This document shows positions 13,479 to 25,376 of a DNA stretch of 41,219 nucleotides, one piece after another (the first letter of the stretch is position 1; every line of letters starts with the position of its first letter). The notes under the pieces are model-generated. The model was given only the letters and a program-made list of their open reading frames with translations. It had not been told where the DNA came from and ran no database searches. The DNA lies in NCBI GenBank assembly GCA_002189035.1, contig NEEC01000329.1, positions 1-41,219 on the forward strand, given 5' to 3'. A program made the position numbers and the translations under genes. Source of the stretch: Utricularia gibba. Lineage: Eukaryota; Streptophyta; Magnoliopsida; Lamiales; Lentibulariaceae.

Positions 13479-16400
13479 AAGGCTAATATAAGGCAATAAT
13501 TCGAGCTCTGATATCGTCGAACGACAAAAGCTTCAAAAACGGAAGATGACCGCCTCGGAATGAGCTTCGAAACGGTGTGTCGTGCGCAACGTGGCTCATC
13601 ACGGTTTTCAAGATATCGACAAAATACGGAATGGTGCACGAGGCCTGCATCAGGTGTGGGTTGGAACACAACCGTGGCATTGTAAGGGATCGCCTCAAAA
13701 ACAAAAATTTCACACCTTCCAATGAAATGCATATGTTTTGCAAGCGAGAAATCACATTTGCGTCGAATCGGAAGCCCCGAGTCGCATCATCGCGAACGTC
13801 GTGGCCACTTTGTGGCACAATTGAAGGCTAATATAAGGCAATAATTCGATCTCTGATACATCGTCGGACGACGAAGCTTCAAAACGGAAGATGACCGCTC
13901 TGGAATGAGCTTCGAAACGGTGTGTCGTGTGCAACGTGGCTCATCACGGTTTTCAAGATATTTACAAAATACGGAATGGTGCACGAGGCCTTCATCAGGT
14001 GTGGGTTGGAACACAACCGTGGCATTGTAAGGATCGCCTCAAAAACAAAAATTTCACACCTTCCAATGAAATCATATGTTTTGAAGCGAGAAATCCATTG
14101 CGTCGAATTGGAAGCGAGTCGCATCATCGCGAACGTCGTGGCCACTTTGTGGCACAATTGAAGGGTAATAAAGGCAATAATTCGAGCTCTGATACATCGT
14201 CGGACGACGAAGCTTCAAAACGGAAGATGACCGCCTGGAATGAGCTTCGAAACGGTGTGTCGTGCGCAACGTGGCTCATCACGGTTTTCAAGATATCGAC
14301 AAAATACGGAATGGTGCACGAGGCCTTCATCAGGTGTGGGTTGGAACACAACCGTGGCATTGTAAGGGATCGCCTCAAAAACGAAAAATTTCACACCTTC
14401 CAATGAAATGCATATGTTTTGCAAAGCGAGAAATCACATTTGCGTCGAATTGGAAGCCCCGAGTCGCATCATCGCGACGTCGTGGCCACTTTGTGGCACA
14501 ATTGAAGGCTAATATAAGGCAATATTCGAGCTCTGATACATCGTCGGACGACGAAGCTTCAAAAACGGAAGATGACGCTCTGGAATGAGCTTCGAAACGG
14601 TGTGTCGTGTGCAACGTGGCTCATCACGGTTTCAAGATATCGAAAAAATACGGAATGGTGCACGAGGCCTGCATCAGGTGTGGGTTGGAACACAACCGTG
14701 GCATTGTAAGGGTTCGCCTCTTAAAACAAAAATTTCATACCTTCCAATGAAATCCATATGTCTTGAATGCGAGAAAACCCATTCGCGTCGAATCGGAAGT
14801 CCGAGGTCGCATCATCGCGAACGTCGTGGCCACTTTGTGGCACAATTGAAGGCTAATATAAGGCAATAATTCGAGCTCTGATATATTGTCGAACGACAAA
14901 GCTTCAAAACGGAAGATGACCGCCTCGGAATGAGCTTCGAAACGTGTGTCGTGCGCAACGTGGCTCATCACGGTTTTCAAGATATCGATAAAATACGGAA
15001 TGGTGCACGAGGCCTGCATCAGGTGTGGGTTGGAACACAACCGTGGCATTGTAAGGGATCGCCTCTAAAACGAAAATTTCACACCTTCCAATGAAATCCA
15101 TATGTTTGAAAGCGAGAAATCCCATTCGCGTCGAATCGGAAGTCCGAGGTCGCATCATCGCGAACGTCGTGGCCACTTTGTGGCACAATTGAAGGCTAAT
15201 ATAAGGCAATAATTCGAGCTCTGATACATCGTCGGACGACAAGCTTCAAAACGGAAGATGACCGCCTCGGAATGAGCTTCGAAACGGTGTGTCGTGCGCA
15301 ACGTGGCTCATCACGGTTTTCAAGATATCGACAAAATACGGAATGGTGCACGAGGCCTGCATCAGGTGTGGGTTGGAACACAACCGTGGCATTGTAAGGA
15401 TCGCCTCAAAAACAAAAATTTCACACCTTCCAATGAAATGCATATGTCTTTGCAAGCGAGAAATCAATTTGCGTCGAATCGGAAGCCCGAGTCGCATCAT
15501 CGCGTACGTCGTGGCCACTTTGTGGCACAATTGAAGGCTAATATAAGGCAATAATTCGAGCTCTGATACATCGTCGGACGACGAAGCTTCAAAAACGGAA
15601 GATGACCGCTCTGGAATGAGCTTCGAAACGGTGTGTCGTGCGCAACGTGGCTCATCACGGTTTTCAAGATATCGACAAAATACGGAATGGTGCACGAGGC
15701 CTGCATCAGGTGTGGGTTGGAACACACTCGTGGCATTGTAAGGGTTCGCCTCTAAAACAAAAATTTCACACCTTCCAATGAAATCATATTTTGAAGCGAG
15801 AAATCCATTCGCGTCGAATCGGAAGTCCGAGGTCGCATCATCGCGAACGTCGTGGCCACTTTGTGGCACAATTGAAGGCTAATATAAGGCAATAATTCGA
15901 GCTCTGATACATCGTCGACGACAAGCTTCAAAACGGAAGATGACCGCTCGGAATGAGCTTCGAAACGGTGTGTCGTGTGAACGTGGCTCATCACGGTTTT
16001 CAAGATATCGATAAAATACGGAATGGTGCACGAGGCCTGCATCAGGTGTGGGTTGGAACACAACCGTGGCATTGTAAGGATCGCCTCAAAACAAAAATTT
16101 CACACCTTCCAATGAAATGCATATGTTTTGCAAGCGAGAAATCACATTTGCGTCGAATTGGAAGCCCGAGTCGCATCATCGCGAACGTCGTGGCCACTTT
16201 GTGGCACAATTGAAGGGTAATATAAGGCAATAATTCGAGCTCTGATACATCGTCGGACGACGAAGCTTCAAAAACGGAAGATGACCGCCTGGAATGAGCT
16301 TCGAAACGGTGTGTCGTGCAACAAGGCTCATCACGGTTTTCAAGATATCGACAAAATACGGAATGGTGCACGAGGCCTTCATCAGGTGTGGGTTGGAACA

Positions 16401-16571
16401 ACCGTGGCATTGTAAGGGATCTCTAAAACAAAAATTTCACACCTTCCAATGAAATCCATATGTTTGAAGCGAGAAATCCCATTCGCGTCGAATCGGAAGT
16501 CCGAGTCGCATCATCGCGAACGTCGTGGCCACTTTGTGGCACAATTGAAGGCTAATATAAGGCAATAATTC

Positions 16572-19500
16572 GAGCTCTGATATCGTCGGACGACGAAGCT
16601 TCAAAACGGAAGATGACCGCCTGGAATGAGCTTCGAAACGGTGTGTCGTGCGCAACGTGGCTCATCACGGTTTTCAAGATATCGATAAAATACGGAATGG
16701 TGCACGAGGCCTATCAGGTGTGGGTTGGAACACAACCGTGGCATTGTAAGGGATCGCCTCAAAAACGAAAAATTTCACACCTTCCAATGAAATGCATATG
16801 TTTTTGCAAGCGAGAAATCACATTTGCGTCGAATTGGAAGCCCCGAGTCGCATCATCGCGAACGTCGTGGCCACTTTGTGGCACAATTGAAGGCTAATAT
16901 AAGGCAATAATTCGAGCTCTGATACATCGTCGGACGACGAAGCTTCAAAAACGGAAGATGACCGCTCTGGAATGAGCTTCGAAACGGTGTGTCGTGTGCA
17001 ACGGCTCATCACGGTTTTCAAGATATCGACAAAATACGGAATGGTGCACGAGGCCTGCATCAGGTGTGGGTTGGAACACAACCGTGGCATTGTAAGGGTT
17101 CGCCTCAAAACAAAAATTTCATACCTTCCAATGAAATCCATATGTCTTGAATGCGAGAAAACCCATTCGCGTCGAATCGGAAGTCCGAGGTCGCATCATC
17201 GCGAACGTCGTGGCCACTTTGTGGCACAATTGAAGGCTAATATAAGGCAATAATTCGAGCTCTGATACATCGTCGAACGACAAAGCTTCAAAACGGAAGA
17301 TGACCGCCTCGGAATGAGCTTCGAAACGGTGTGTCGTGTGCAACGTGGCTCATCACGGTTTTCAAGATATCGACAAAATACGGAATGGTGCACGAGGCCT
17401 GCATCAGGTGTGGGTTGGAACACAACCGTGGCATTGTAAGGGATCGCCTCAAAAAAAAAATTTCACACCTTCCAATGAAATGCATATGTTTTGAAGCGAG
17501 AAATCCATTCGCGTCGAATCGGAAGTCCGAGTCGCATCATCGCGAACGTCGTGGCCACTTTGTGGCACAATTGAAGGCTAATATAAGGCAATAATTCGAG
17601 CTCTGATATATTGTCGGACGACGAAGCTTCAAAACGGAAGATGACCGCCTGGAATGAGCTTCGAAACGGTGTGTCGTGTGCAACGGCTCATCACGGTTTT
17701 CAAGATATCGAAAATACGGAATGGTGCACGAGGCCTGCATCAGGTGTGGGTTGGAACACACCGTGGCATTGTAAGGGATCGCCTCAAAACAAAATTTCAC
17801 ACCTTCCAATGAAATGCATATGTTTTGAAGCGAGAAATCCATTCGCGTCGAATCGGAAGCCCCGAGTCGCATCATCGCGAACGTCGTGGCCACTTTGTGG
17901 CACAATTGAAGGCTAATATAAGGCAATAATTCGAGCTCTGATACATCGTCGGACGACGAAGCTTCAAAAACGGAAGATGACCGCCTGGAATGAGCTTCGA
18001 AACGGTGTGTCGTGTGCAACGGCTCATCACGGTTTTCAAGATATCGACAAAATACGGAATGGTGCACGAGGCCTTCATCAGGTGTGGGTTGGAACACACC
18101 GTGGCATTGTAAGGGATCGCCTCAAAACAAAAATTTCACACCTTCCAATGAAATCCATAAAGCGAGAAAACCCATTCGTCGAATCGGAAGTCCGAGTCGC
18201 ATCATCGCGAACGTCGTGGCCACTTTGTGGCACAATTGAAGGCTAATATAAGGCAATAATTCGAGCTCTGATACATCGTCGAACGACGAAGCTTCAAAAA
18301 CGGAAGATGACCGCTCGGAATGAGCTTCGAAACGGTGTGTCGTGTGCAACGTGGCTCATCACGGTTTTCAAGATATCGAAAAATACGGAATGGTGCACGA
18401 GGCCTGCATCAGGTGTGGGTTGGAACACAACCGTGGCATTGTAAGGGATCGCCTCAAAACAAAAAATTTCACACCTTCCAATGAAATGCATGTTTTGAAG
18501 CGAGAAATCCATTTGCGTCGAATCGGAAGCCCCGAGTCGCATCATCGCGAACGTCGTGGCCACTTTGTGGCACAATTGAAGGCTAATATAAGGCAATAAT
18601 TCGAGCTCTGATATATTGTCGGACGACGAAGCTTCAAAAACGGAAGATGACCGCCTGGAATGAGCTTCGAAACGGTGTGTGTGCAACAAGGCTCATCACG
18701 GTTTTCAAGATATCGACAAAATACGGAATGGTGCACGAGGCCTGCATCAGGTGTGGGTTGGAACACACCGTGGCATTGTAAGGGATCGCCTCTAAAACAA
18801 AAATTTCACACCTTCCAATGAAATCCATATGTTTTGAAGCGAGAAATCCATTCGCGTCGAATCGGAAGTCCCGAGTCGCATCATCGCGAACGTCGTGGCC
18901 ACTTTGTGGCACAATTGAAGGCTAATATAAGGCAATAATTCGAGCTCTGATACATCGTCGGACGACGAAGCTTCAAAAACGGAAGATGACCGCCTGGAAT
19001 GAGCTTCGAAACGGTGTGTCGTGCAACGTGGCTCATCACGGTTTTCAAGATATCAAAAATACGGAATGGTGCACGAGGCCTGCATCAGGTGTGGGTTGGA
19101 ACACACCGTGGCATTGTAAGGGTCGCCTCTAAAAAAAATTTCACACCTTCCAATGAAATCCATATGTTTGAAAGCGAGAAATCCCATTCGCGTCGAATCG
19201 GAAGTCCGAGGTCGCATCATCGCGAACGTCGTGGCCACTTTGTGGCACAATTGAAGGCTAATATAAGGCAATAATTCGAGCTCTGATATCGTCGAACGAC
19301 AAGCTTCAAAACGGAAGATGACCGCCTCGGAATGAGCTTCGAAACGGTGTGTCGTGCGCAAACGTGGCTCATCACGGTTTTCAAGATATCGACAAAATAC
19401 GGAATGGTGCACGAGGCCTGCATCAGGTGTGGGTTGGAACACAACCGTGGCATTGTAAGGGATCGCCTCAAAAACAAAAATTTCACACCTTCCAATGAAA

Positions 19501-20631
19501 TGCATATGTTTTGCAAGCGAGAAATCACATTTGCGTCGAATTGGAAGCCCGAGTCGCATCATCGCGAACGTCGTGGCCACTTTGTGGCACAATTGAAGGG
19601 TAATATAAGGCAATAATTCGAGCTCTGATACATCGTCGGACGACGAAGCTTCAAAACGGAAGATGACCGCCTGGAATGAGCTTCGAAACGGTGTGTCGTG
19701 TGCAACGGCTCATCACGGTTTTCAAGATATCAAAATACGGAATGGTGCACGAGGCCTGCATCAGGTGTGGGTTGGAACACACCGTGGCATTGTAAGGGAT
19801 CGCCTCTAAAACGAAAATTTCACACTTCCAATGAAATCATATGTTTTGAAAGCGAGAAATCCATTCGCGTCGAATCGGAAGTCCGAGGTCGCATCATCGC
19901 GAACGTCGTGGCCACTTTGTGGCACAATTGAAGGGTAATATAAGGCAAATTCGAGCTCTGATATATTGTCGGACGACGAAGCTTCAAACGGAAGATGACC
20001 GCCCTGGAATGAGCTTCGAAACGGTGTGTCGTGCGCAACGTGGCTCATCACGGTTTTCAAGATATCGAAAAATACGGAATGGTGCACGAGGCCTTCATCA
20101 GGTGTGGGTTGGAACACAACCGTGGCATTGTAAGGGATCGCCTCTAAAACAAAAATTTCACACCTTCCAATGAAATGCATATGTTTTGAAGCGAGAAATC
20201 CCATTCGCGTCGAATCGGAAGTCCGAGGTCGCATCATCGCGAACGTCGTGGCTTTGTGGCACAATTGAAGGGTAATATAAGGCAATAATTCGAGCTCTGA
20301 TATATTGTCGGACGACGAAGCTTCAAAACGGAAGATGACCGCCTGGAATGAGCTTCGAAACGGTGTGTCGTGCGCAACGTGGCTCATCACGGTTTTCAAG
20401 ATATCGACAAAATACGGAATGGTGCACGAGGCCTGCATCAGGTGTGGGTTGGAACACAACCGTGGCATTGTAAGGGATCGCCTCAAAAAAAAAATTTCAC
20501 ACCTTCCAATGAAATGCATATTTTGCAAGCGAGAAATCCATTCGCGTCGAATCGGAAGCCCCGAGTCGCATCATCGCGAACGTCGTGGCCACTTTGTGGC
20601 ACAATTGAAGGCTAATATAAGGCAATAATTC
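16572..20631. repeat. Array segment 5: monomers 49-60
   Basis: Anchors are at 16572, 16914, 17257, 17598, 17933, 18263, 18603, 18942, 19278, 19620, 19953 and 20292. Unit 16914 is B-type (GCTCTGG, GGGTTCGCC, TTCATACC, CTTGAATGCG), follows an A-type unit with GAATTGGAAGCCCC, and is followed by a GTCGAACGACAAAG unit. Unit 16572 lacks GC in GAGGCCTATCAGG. Unit 18603 has lost a C so that GTGTGTCGTG becomes a pure GT run. Unit 19953 has lost CCA from the dyad block (GTCGTGGCTTTGTGG), and unit 19620 has a short A/T boundary (GGCAAATTCGAG). Confidence 0.96.
17933..18262. repeat. Shortened monomer (330 bp) lacking the NdeI region
   Basis: AATCCATAAAGCGAG at 18152-18166 replaces the usual AATCCATATGTTTTGAAAGCG, removing about seven bases and the NdeI site. 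Next to it CCCATTCGTCGAATCGG lacks the CG of TTCGCGTCG. The unit also has the T variant in AGGCCTTCATCAGG. Flanking monomers are of normal length, so this is a local deletion. Confidence 0.9.
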
Positions 20632-23600
20632 GAGCTCTGATACATCGTCGGACGACGAAGCTTCAAAAACGGAAGATGACCGCTCTGGAATGAGCTTCGA
20701 AACGGTGTGTCGTGTGCAACAAGGCTCATCACGGTTTTCAAGATATTTACAAAATACGGAATGGTGCACGAGGCCTGCATCAGGTGTGGGTTGGAACACA
20801 ACCGTGGCATTGTAAGGGTCGCCTCTAAAACAAAAATTTCACACCTTCCAATGAAATCCATATGTTTGAAGCGAGAAATCCCATTCGCGTCGAATCGGAA
20901 GTCCGAGTCGCATCATCGCGAACGTCGTGGCCACTTTGTGGCACAATTGAAGGCTAATATAAGGCAATAATTCGAGCTCTGATATATTGTCGAACGACAA
21001 AGCTTCAAAACGGAAGATGACCGCCTCGGAATGAGCTTCGAAACGGTGTGTCGTGCGCAACGTGGCTCATCACGGTTTTCAAGATATCGATAAAATACGG
21101 AATGGTGCACGAGGCCTGCATCAGGTGTGGGTTGGAACACAACCGTGGCATTGTAAGGGATCGCCTCAAAACAAAAATTTCACACCTTCCAATGAAATGC
21201 ATATGTTTTGCAAGCGAGAAATCACATTTGCGTCGAATTGGAAGCCCGAGTCGCATCATCGCGAACGTCGTGGCCACTTTGTGGCACAATTGAAGGCTAA
21301 TATAAGGCAATAATTCGAGCTCTGATACATCGTCGGACGACGAAGCTTCAAAAACGGAAGATGACCGCTCTGGAATGAGCTTCGAAACGGTGTGTCGTGT
21401 GCAACAAGGCTCATCACGGTTTTCAAGATATTTACAAAATACGGAATGGTGCACGAGGCCTGCATCAGGTGTGGGTTGGAACACACCGTGGCATTGTAAG
21501 GGTTCGCCTCTAAAAAAACAAAAAATTTCATACCTTCCAATGAAATCCATATGTCTTGAAGCGAGAAATCCCATTCGCGTCGAATCGGAAGTCCGAGGTC
21601 GCATCATCGCGAACGTCGTGGCCACTTTGTGGCACAATTGAAGGCTAATATAAGGCAATAATTCGAGCTCTGATATATTGTCGAACGACAAAGCTTCAAA
21701 ACGGAAGATGACCGCCTCGAATGAGCTTCGAAACGGTGTGTCGTCTCACAAGCGATAAAATACGGAATGGTGCACGAGGCCTGCATCAGGTGTGGGTTGG
21801 AACACAACGTGGCATTGTAAGGGATCGCCTCTAAAACGAAAATTTCACCTTCCAATGAAATGCATATGTTTTGCGAAATCCATTTGCGTCGAATCGGAAG
21901 CCCAGTCGCATCATCGCGAACGTCGTTTGTGGCACAATTGAAGGGTAATATAAGGCAATAATTCGAGCTCTGATATATCGTCGGACGACGAAGCTTCAAA
22001 ACGGAAGATGACCGCCTGGAATGAGCTTCGAAACGGTGTGTCGTGCGCAACGTGGCTCATCACGGTTTTCAAGATATCGACAAAATACGGAATGGTGCAC
22101 GAGGCCTTCATCAGGTGTGGGTTGGAACACAACCGTGGCATTGTAAGGGATCGCCTCAAAAACGAAAAATTTCACACCTTCCAATGAAATCCATATGTTT
22201 TTGAAAGCGAGAAATCCCATTCGCGTCGAATCGGAAGTCCGAGGTCGCATCATCGCGAACGTCGTGGCCACTTTGTGGCACAATTGAAGGGTAATATAAG
22301 GCAATAATTCGAGCTCTGATATATTGTCGGACGACGAAGCTTCAAAACGGAAGATGACCGCCTGGAATGAGCTTCGAAACGGTGTGTCGTGCGCAACGTG
22401 GCTCATCACGGTTTCAAGATATCGATAAAATACGGAATGGTGCACGAGGCCTGCATCAGGTGTGGGTTGGAACACAACCGTGGCATTGTAAGGGATCGCC
22501 TCAAAAACAAAAATTTCACACCTTCCAATGAAATGCATATTTTGCAAGCGAGAAATCACATTTGCGTCGAATTGGAAGCCCGAGTCGCATCATCGCGAAC
22601 GTCGTGGCCACTTTGTGGCACAATTGAAGGCTAATATAAGGCAATAATTCGAGCTCTGATACATTGTCGGACGACGAAGCTTCAAAAACGGAAGATGACC
22701 GCTCTGGAATGAGCTTCGAAACGGTGTGTCGTGTGCAACAAGGCTCATCACGGTTTTCAAGATATCGACAAAATACGGAATGGTGCACGAGGCCTGCATC
22801 AGGTGTGGGTTGGAACACAACCGTGGCATTGTAAGGGTTCGCCTCTAAACAAAAATTTCACACCTTCCAATGAAATCCATATGTTTGAATGCGAGAAAAC
22901 ATTCGCGTCGAATCGGAAGTCCGAGGTCGCATCATCGCGAACGTCGTGGCCACTTTGTGGCACAATTGAAGGCTAATATAAGGCAATAATTCGAGCTCTG
23001 ATATATTGTCGAACGACAAAGCTTCAAAACGGAAGATGACCGCCTCGGAATGAGCTTCGAAACGGTGTGTCGTGCGAAACGTGGCTCATCACGGTTTTCA
23101 AGATATCGAAAAATACGGAATGGTGCACGAGGCCTTCATCAGGTGTGGGTTGGAACACAACCGTGGCATTGTAAGGGATCGCCTCAAAAACAAAAAATTT
23201 CACACCTTCCAATGAAATGCATATGTTTTGAAGCGAGAAATCCATTTGCGTCGAATTGGAAGCCCCGAGTCGCATCATCGCGAACGTCGTGGCCACTTTG
23301 TGGCACAATTGAAGGCTAATATAAGGCAATAATTCGAGCTCTGATACATCGTCGGACGACGAAGCTTCAAAAACGGAAGATGACCGCCTGGAATGAGCTT
23401 CGAAACGGTGTGTCGTGTGCAACGTGGCTCATCACGGTTTTCAAGATATCGACAAAATACGGAATGGTGCACGAGGCCTGCATCAGGTGTGGGTTGGAAC
23501 ACACCGTGGCATTGTAAGGGATCGCCTCTAAAACAAAAATTTCACACCTTCCAATGAAATGCATATGTTTTGAAGCGAGAAATCCCATTCGCGTCGAATC

Positions 23601-25376
23601 GGAAGTCCGAGTCGCATCATCGCGAACGTCGTGGCCACTTTGGGCACAATTGAAGGCTAATATAAGGCAATAATTCGAGCTCTGATATATTGTCGGACGA
23701 CGAAGCTTCAAAAACGGAAGATGACCGCCTGGAATGAGCTTCGAAACGGTGTGTCGTGCGCAACGTGGCTCATCACGGTTTCAAGATATCGAAAAAATAC
23801 GGAATGGTGCACGAGGCCTGCATCAGGTGTGGGTTGGAACAAACCGTGGCATTGTAAGGGATCGCCTCAAAAACGAAAAATTTCACACCTTCCAATGAAA
23901 TCCATATGTTTTGAAAGCGAGAAATCCCATTCGCGTCGAATCGGAAGTCCGAGTCGCATCATCGCGAACGTCGTGGCCACTTTGTGGCACAATTGAAGGC
24001 TAATATAAGGCAATAATTCGAGCTCTGATACATCGTCGGACGACGAAGCTTCAAAACGGAAGATGACCGCCCTGAATGAGCTTCGAAACGGTGTGTCGTG
24101 CAACGTGGCTCATCACGGTTTTCAAGATATCGATAAAAATACGGAATGGTGCACGAGGCCTGCATCAGGTGTGGGTTGGAACACAACCGTGGCATTGTAA
24201 GGGATCGCCTCAAAACAAAAATTTCACACCTTCCAATGAAATGCATATTTTGCAAGCGAGAAATCACATTTGCGTCGAATCGGAAGCCCCGAGTCGCATC
24301 ATCGCGAACGTCGTGGCCACTTTGTGGCACAATTGAAGGCTAATATAAGGCAATAATTCGAGCTCTGATACATCGTCGGACGACGAAGCTTCAAAAACGG
24401 AAGATGACCGCTCTGGAATGAGCTTCGAAACGGTGTGTGTGTGCAAAGGCTCATCACGGTTTCAAGATATCAAAATACGGAATGGTGCACGAGGCCTGCA
24501 TCAGGTGTGGGTTGGAACACAACCGTGGCATTGTAAGGGATCGCCTCTAAAAAAAAAATTTCACACCTTCCAATGAAATCCATATGTCTTGAAGCGAGAA
24601 AACCCATTCGCGTCGAATCGGAAGTCCGAGGTCGCATCATCGCGAACGTCGTGGCCACTTTGTGGCACAATTGAAGGCTAATATAAGGCAATAATTCGAG
24701 CTCTGATATATTGTCGGACGACGAAGCTTCAAAACGGAAGATGACCGCCTCGGAATGAGCTTCGAAACGGTGTGTCGTGCGCAACGTGGCTCATCACGGT
24801 TTTCAAGATATACAAAATACGGAATGGTGCACGAGGCCTGCATCAGGTGTGGGTTGGAACACACCCGTGGCATTGTAAGGGATCGCCTCTAAAACAAAAA
24901 TTTCACACCTTCCAATGAAATCCATATGTTTGAAGCGAGAAATCCATTCGCGTCGAATCGGAAGTCCGAGTCGCATCATCGCGAACGTCGTGGCCACTTT
25001 GTGGCACAATTGAAGGCTAATATAAGGCAATAATTCGAGCTCTGATATATTGTCGGACGACAAAGCTTCCAAACGGAAGATGACCGCCTGGAATGAGCTT
25101 CGAAACGGTGTGTCGTGCGCAACGTGGCTCATCACGGTTTTCAAGATATCGAAAAATACGGAATGGTGCACGAGGCCTGCATCAGGTGTGGGTTGGAACA
25201 CAACCGTGGCATTGTAAGGGATCGCCTCAAAACAAAAATTTCACACCTTCCAATGAAATGCATATGTTTTGCAAGCGAGAAATCACATTTGCGTCGAATC
25301 GGAAGCCCGAGTCGCATCATCGCGACGTCGTGGCCACTTTGTGGCACAATTGAAGGCTAATATAAGGCAATAATTC
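20632..25376. repeat. Array segment 6: monomers 61-74, B-type units common
   Basis: Anchors are at 20632, 20974, 21317, 21665, 21965, 22311, 22651, 22993, 23336, 23677, 24020, 24360, 24698 and 25037. B-type units (GCTCTGG with CAACAAGG) are at 20632, 21317 and 22651. Each is followed by a unit starting TATTGTCGAACGACAAAG. Units 20974, 22311 and 22993 are A-type (GAATTGGAAGCC) and precede a unit with five A before CGG. Unit 24360 carries a pure GT run near 24433 and lost its CG there. The damaged 300-bp unit at 21665 is described separately. Confidence 0.96.
21665..21964. repeat. Severely deleted monomer (300 bp)
   Basis: This is the shortest complete unit. Near 21741 GTGTGTCGTCTCACAAGCGATAAAATAC replaces a stretch that is about 25 bp longer in other units, so the GGCTCATCACGG block and the EcoRV site are gone. 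The same unit has smaller losses at TTTCACCTTCC, TTTTGCGAAATCC and CGTCGTTTGTGGC, where GTGGCCAC is lost. Several independent deletions in one copy, with normal neighbours on both sides, suggest one complex break-repair event or a sequence error cluster. Confidence 0.92.

Larger units (their letters stand above)
13162..13502. repeat. Representative satellite monomer (341 bp), close to consensus
   Basis: This copy has the commonest base at most variable spots and is a useful reference unit. Landmarks in order: SacI GAGCTC 13162-13167, the short inverted repeat 13175-13188, HindIII AAGCTT 13188-13193, EcoRV GATATC 13270-13275, ApaLI GTGCAC 13292-13297, StuI AGGCCT 13299-13304, A-rich run 13354-13367, NdeI CATATG 13387-13392, NruI TCGCGA 13445-13450, dyad block 13456-13478 with MfeI CAATTG 13473-13478. 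The longest common form of the unit is 344 bp; this copy lacks one C in ACACAACGTGG (usually ACAACCGTGG) and one C and one G downstream. All three minus-strand frames are fairly open, but unit length is not a multiple of three and indels shift the frame between copies, so I read no protein here. Confidence 0.93.
12482..16571. repeat. Array segment 4: monomers 37-48
   Basis: Anchors are at 12482, 12821, 13162, 13503, 13848 (mutated), 14184, 14528, 14873, 15216, 15558, 15899 and 16237. The unit starting at 13848 lost its SacI site by a G-to-T change (TTCGATCTCTGAT). Neighbouring boundaries also carry rare small deletions: GGGTAATAAAGGC near 14163 and GGCAATATTCGAG near 14518. GATATTTAC occurs near 13959, and TTCATACC with CTTGAATGCG near 14737-14770. 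Unit 16237 has lost bases at GGATCTCTAAAAC and GGAACAACCG. Confidence 0.96.

Noticed and set aside
13162-13502. Monomer as an old dimer of two ~170-bp halves
   Set aside because: Comparing the two halves gave no alignment at offset ~170. A few short words (CGGAA, CGAGG, GCATCA, GTGGCA) recur at an offset of ~138-142, but the bases between match only as often as chance.
13479-13502. TATA-like element TAATATAAGG in every monomer as a promoter
   Set aside because: A/T-rich words of this size occur by chance, and no initiator, downstream transcript feature or other promoter element is visible.
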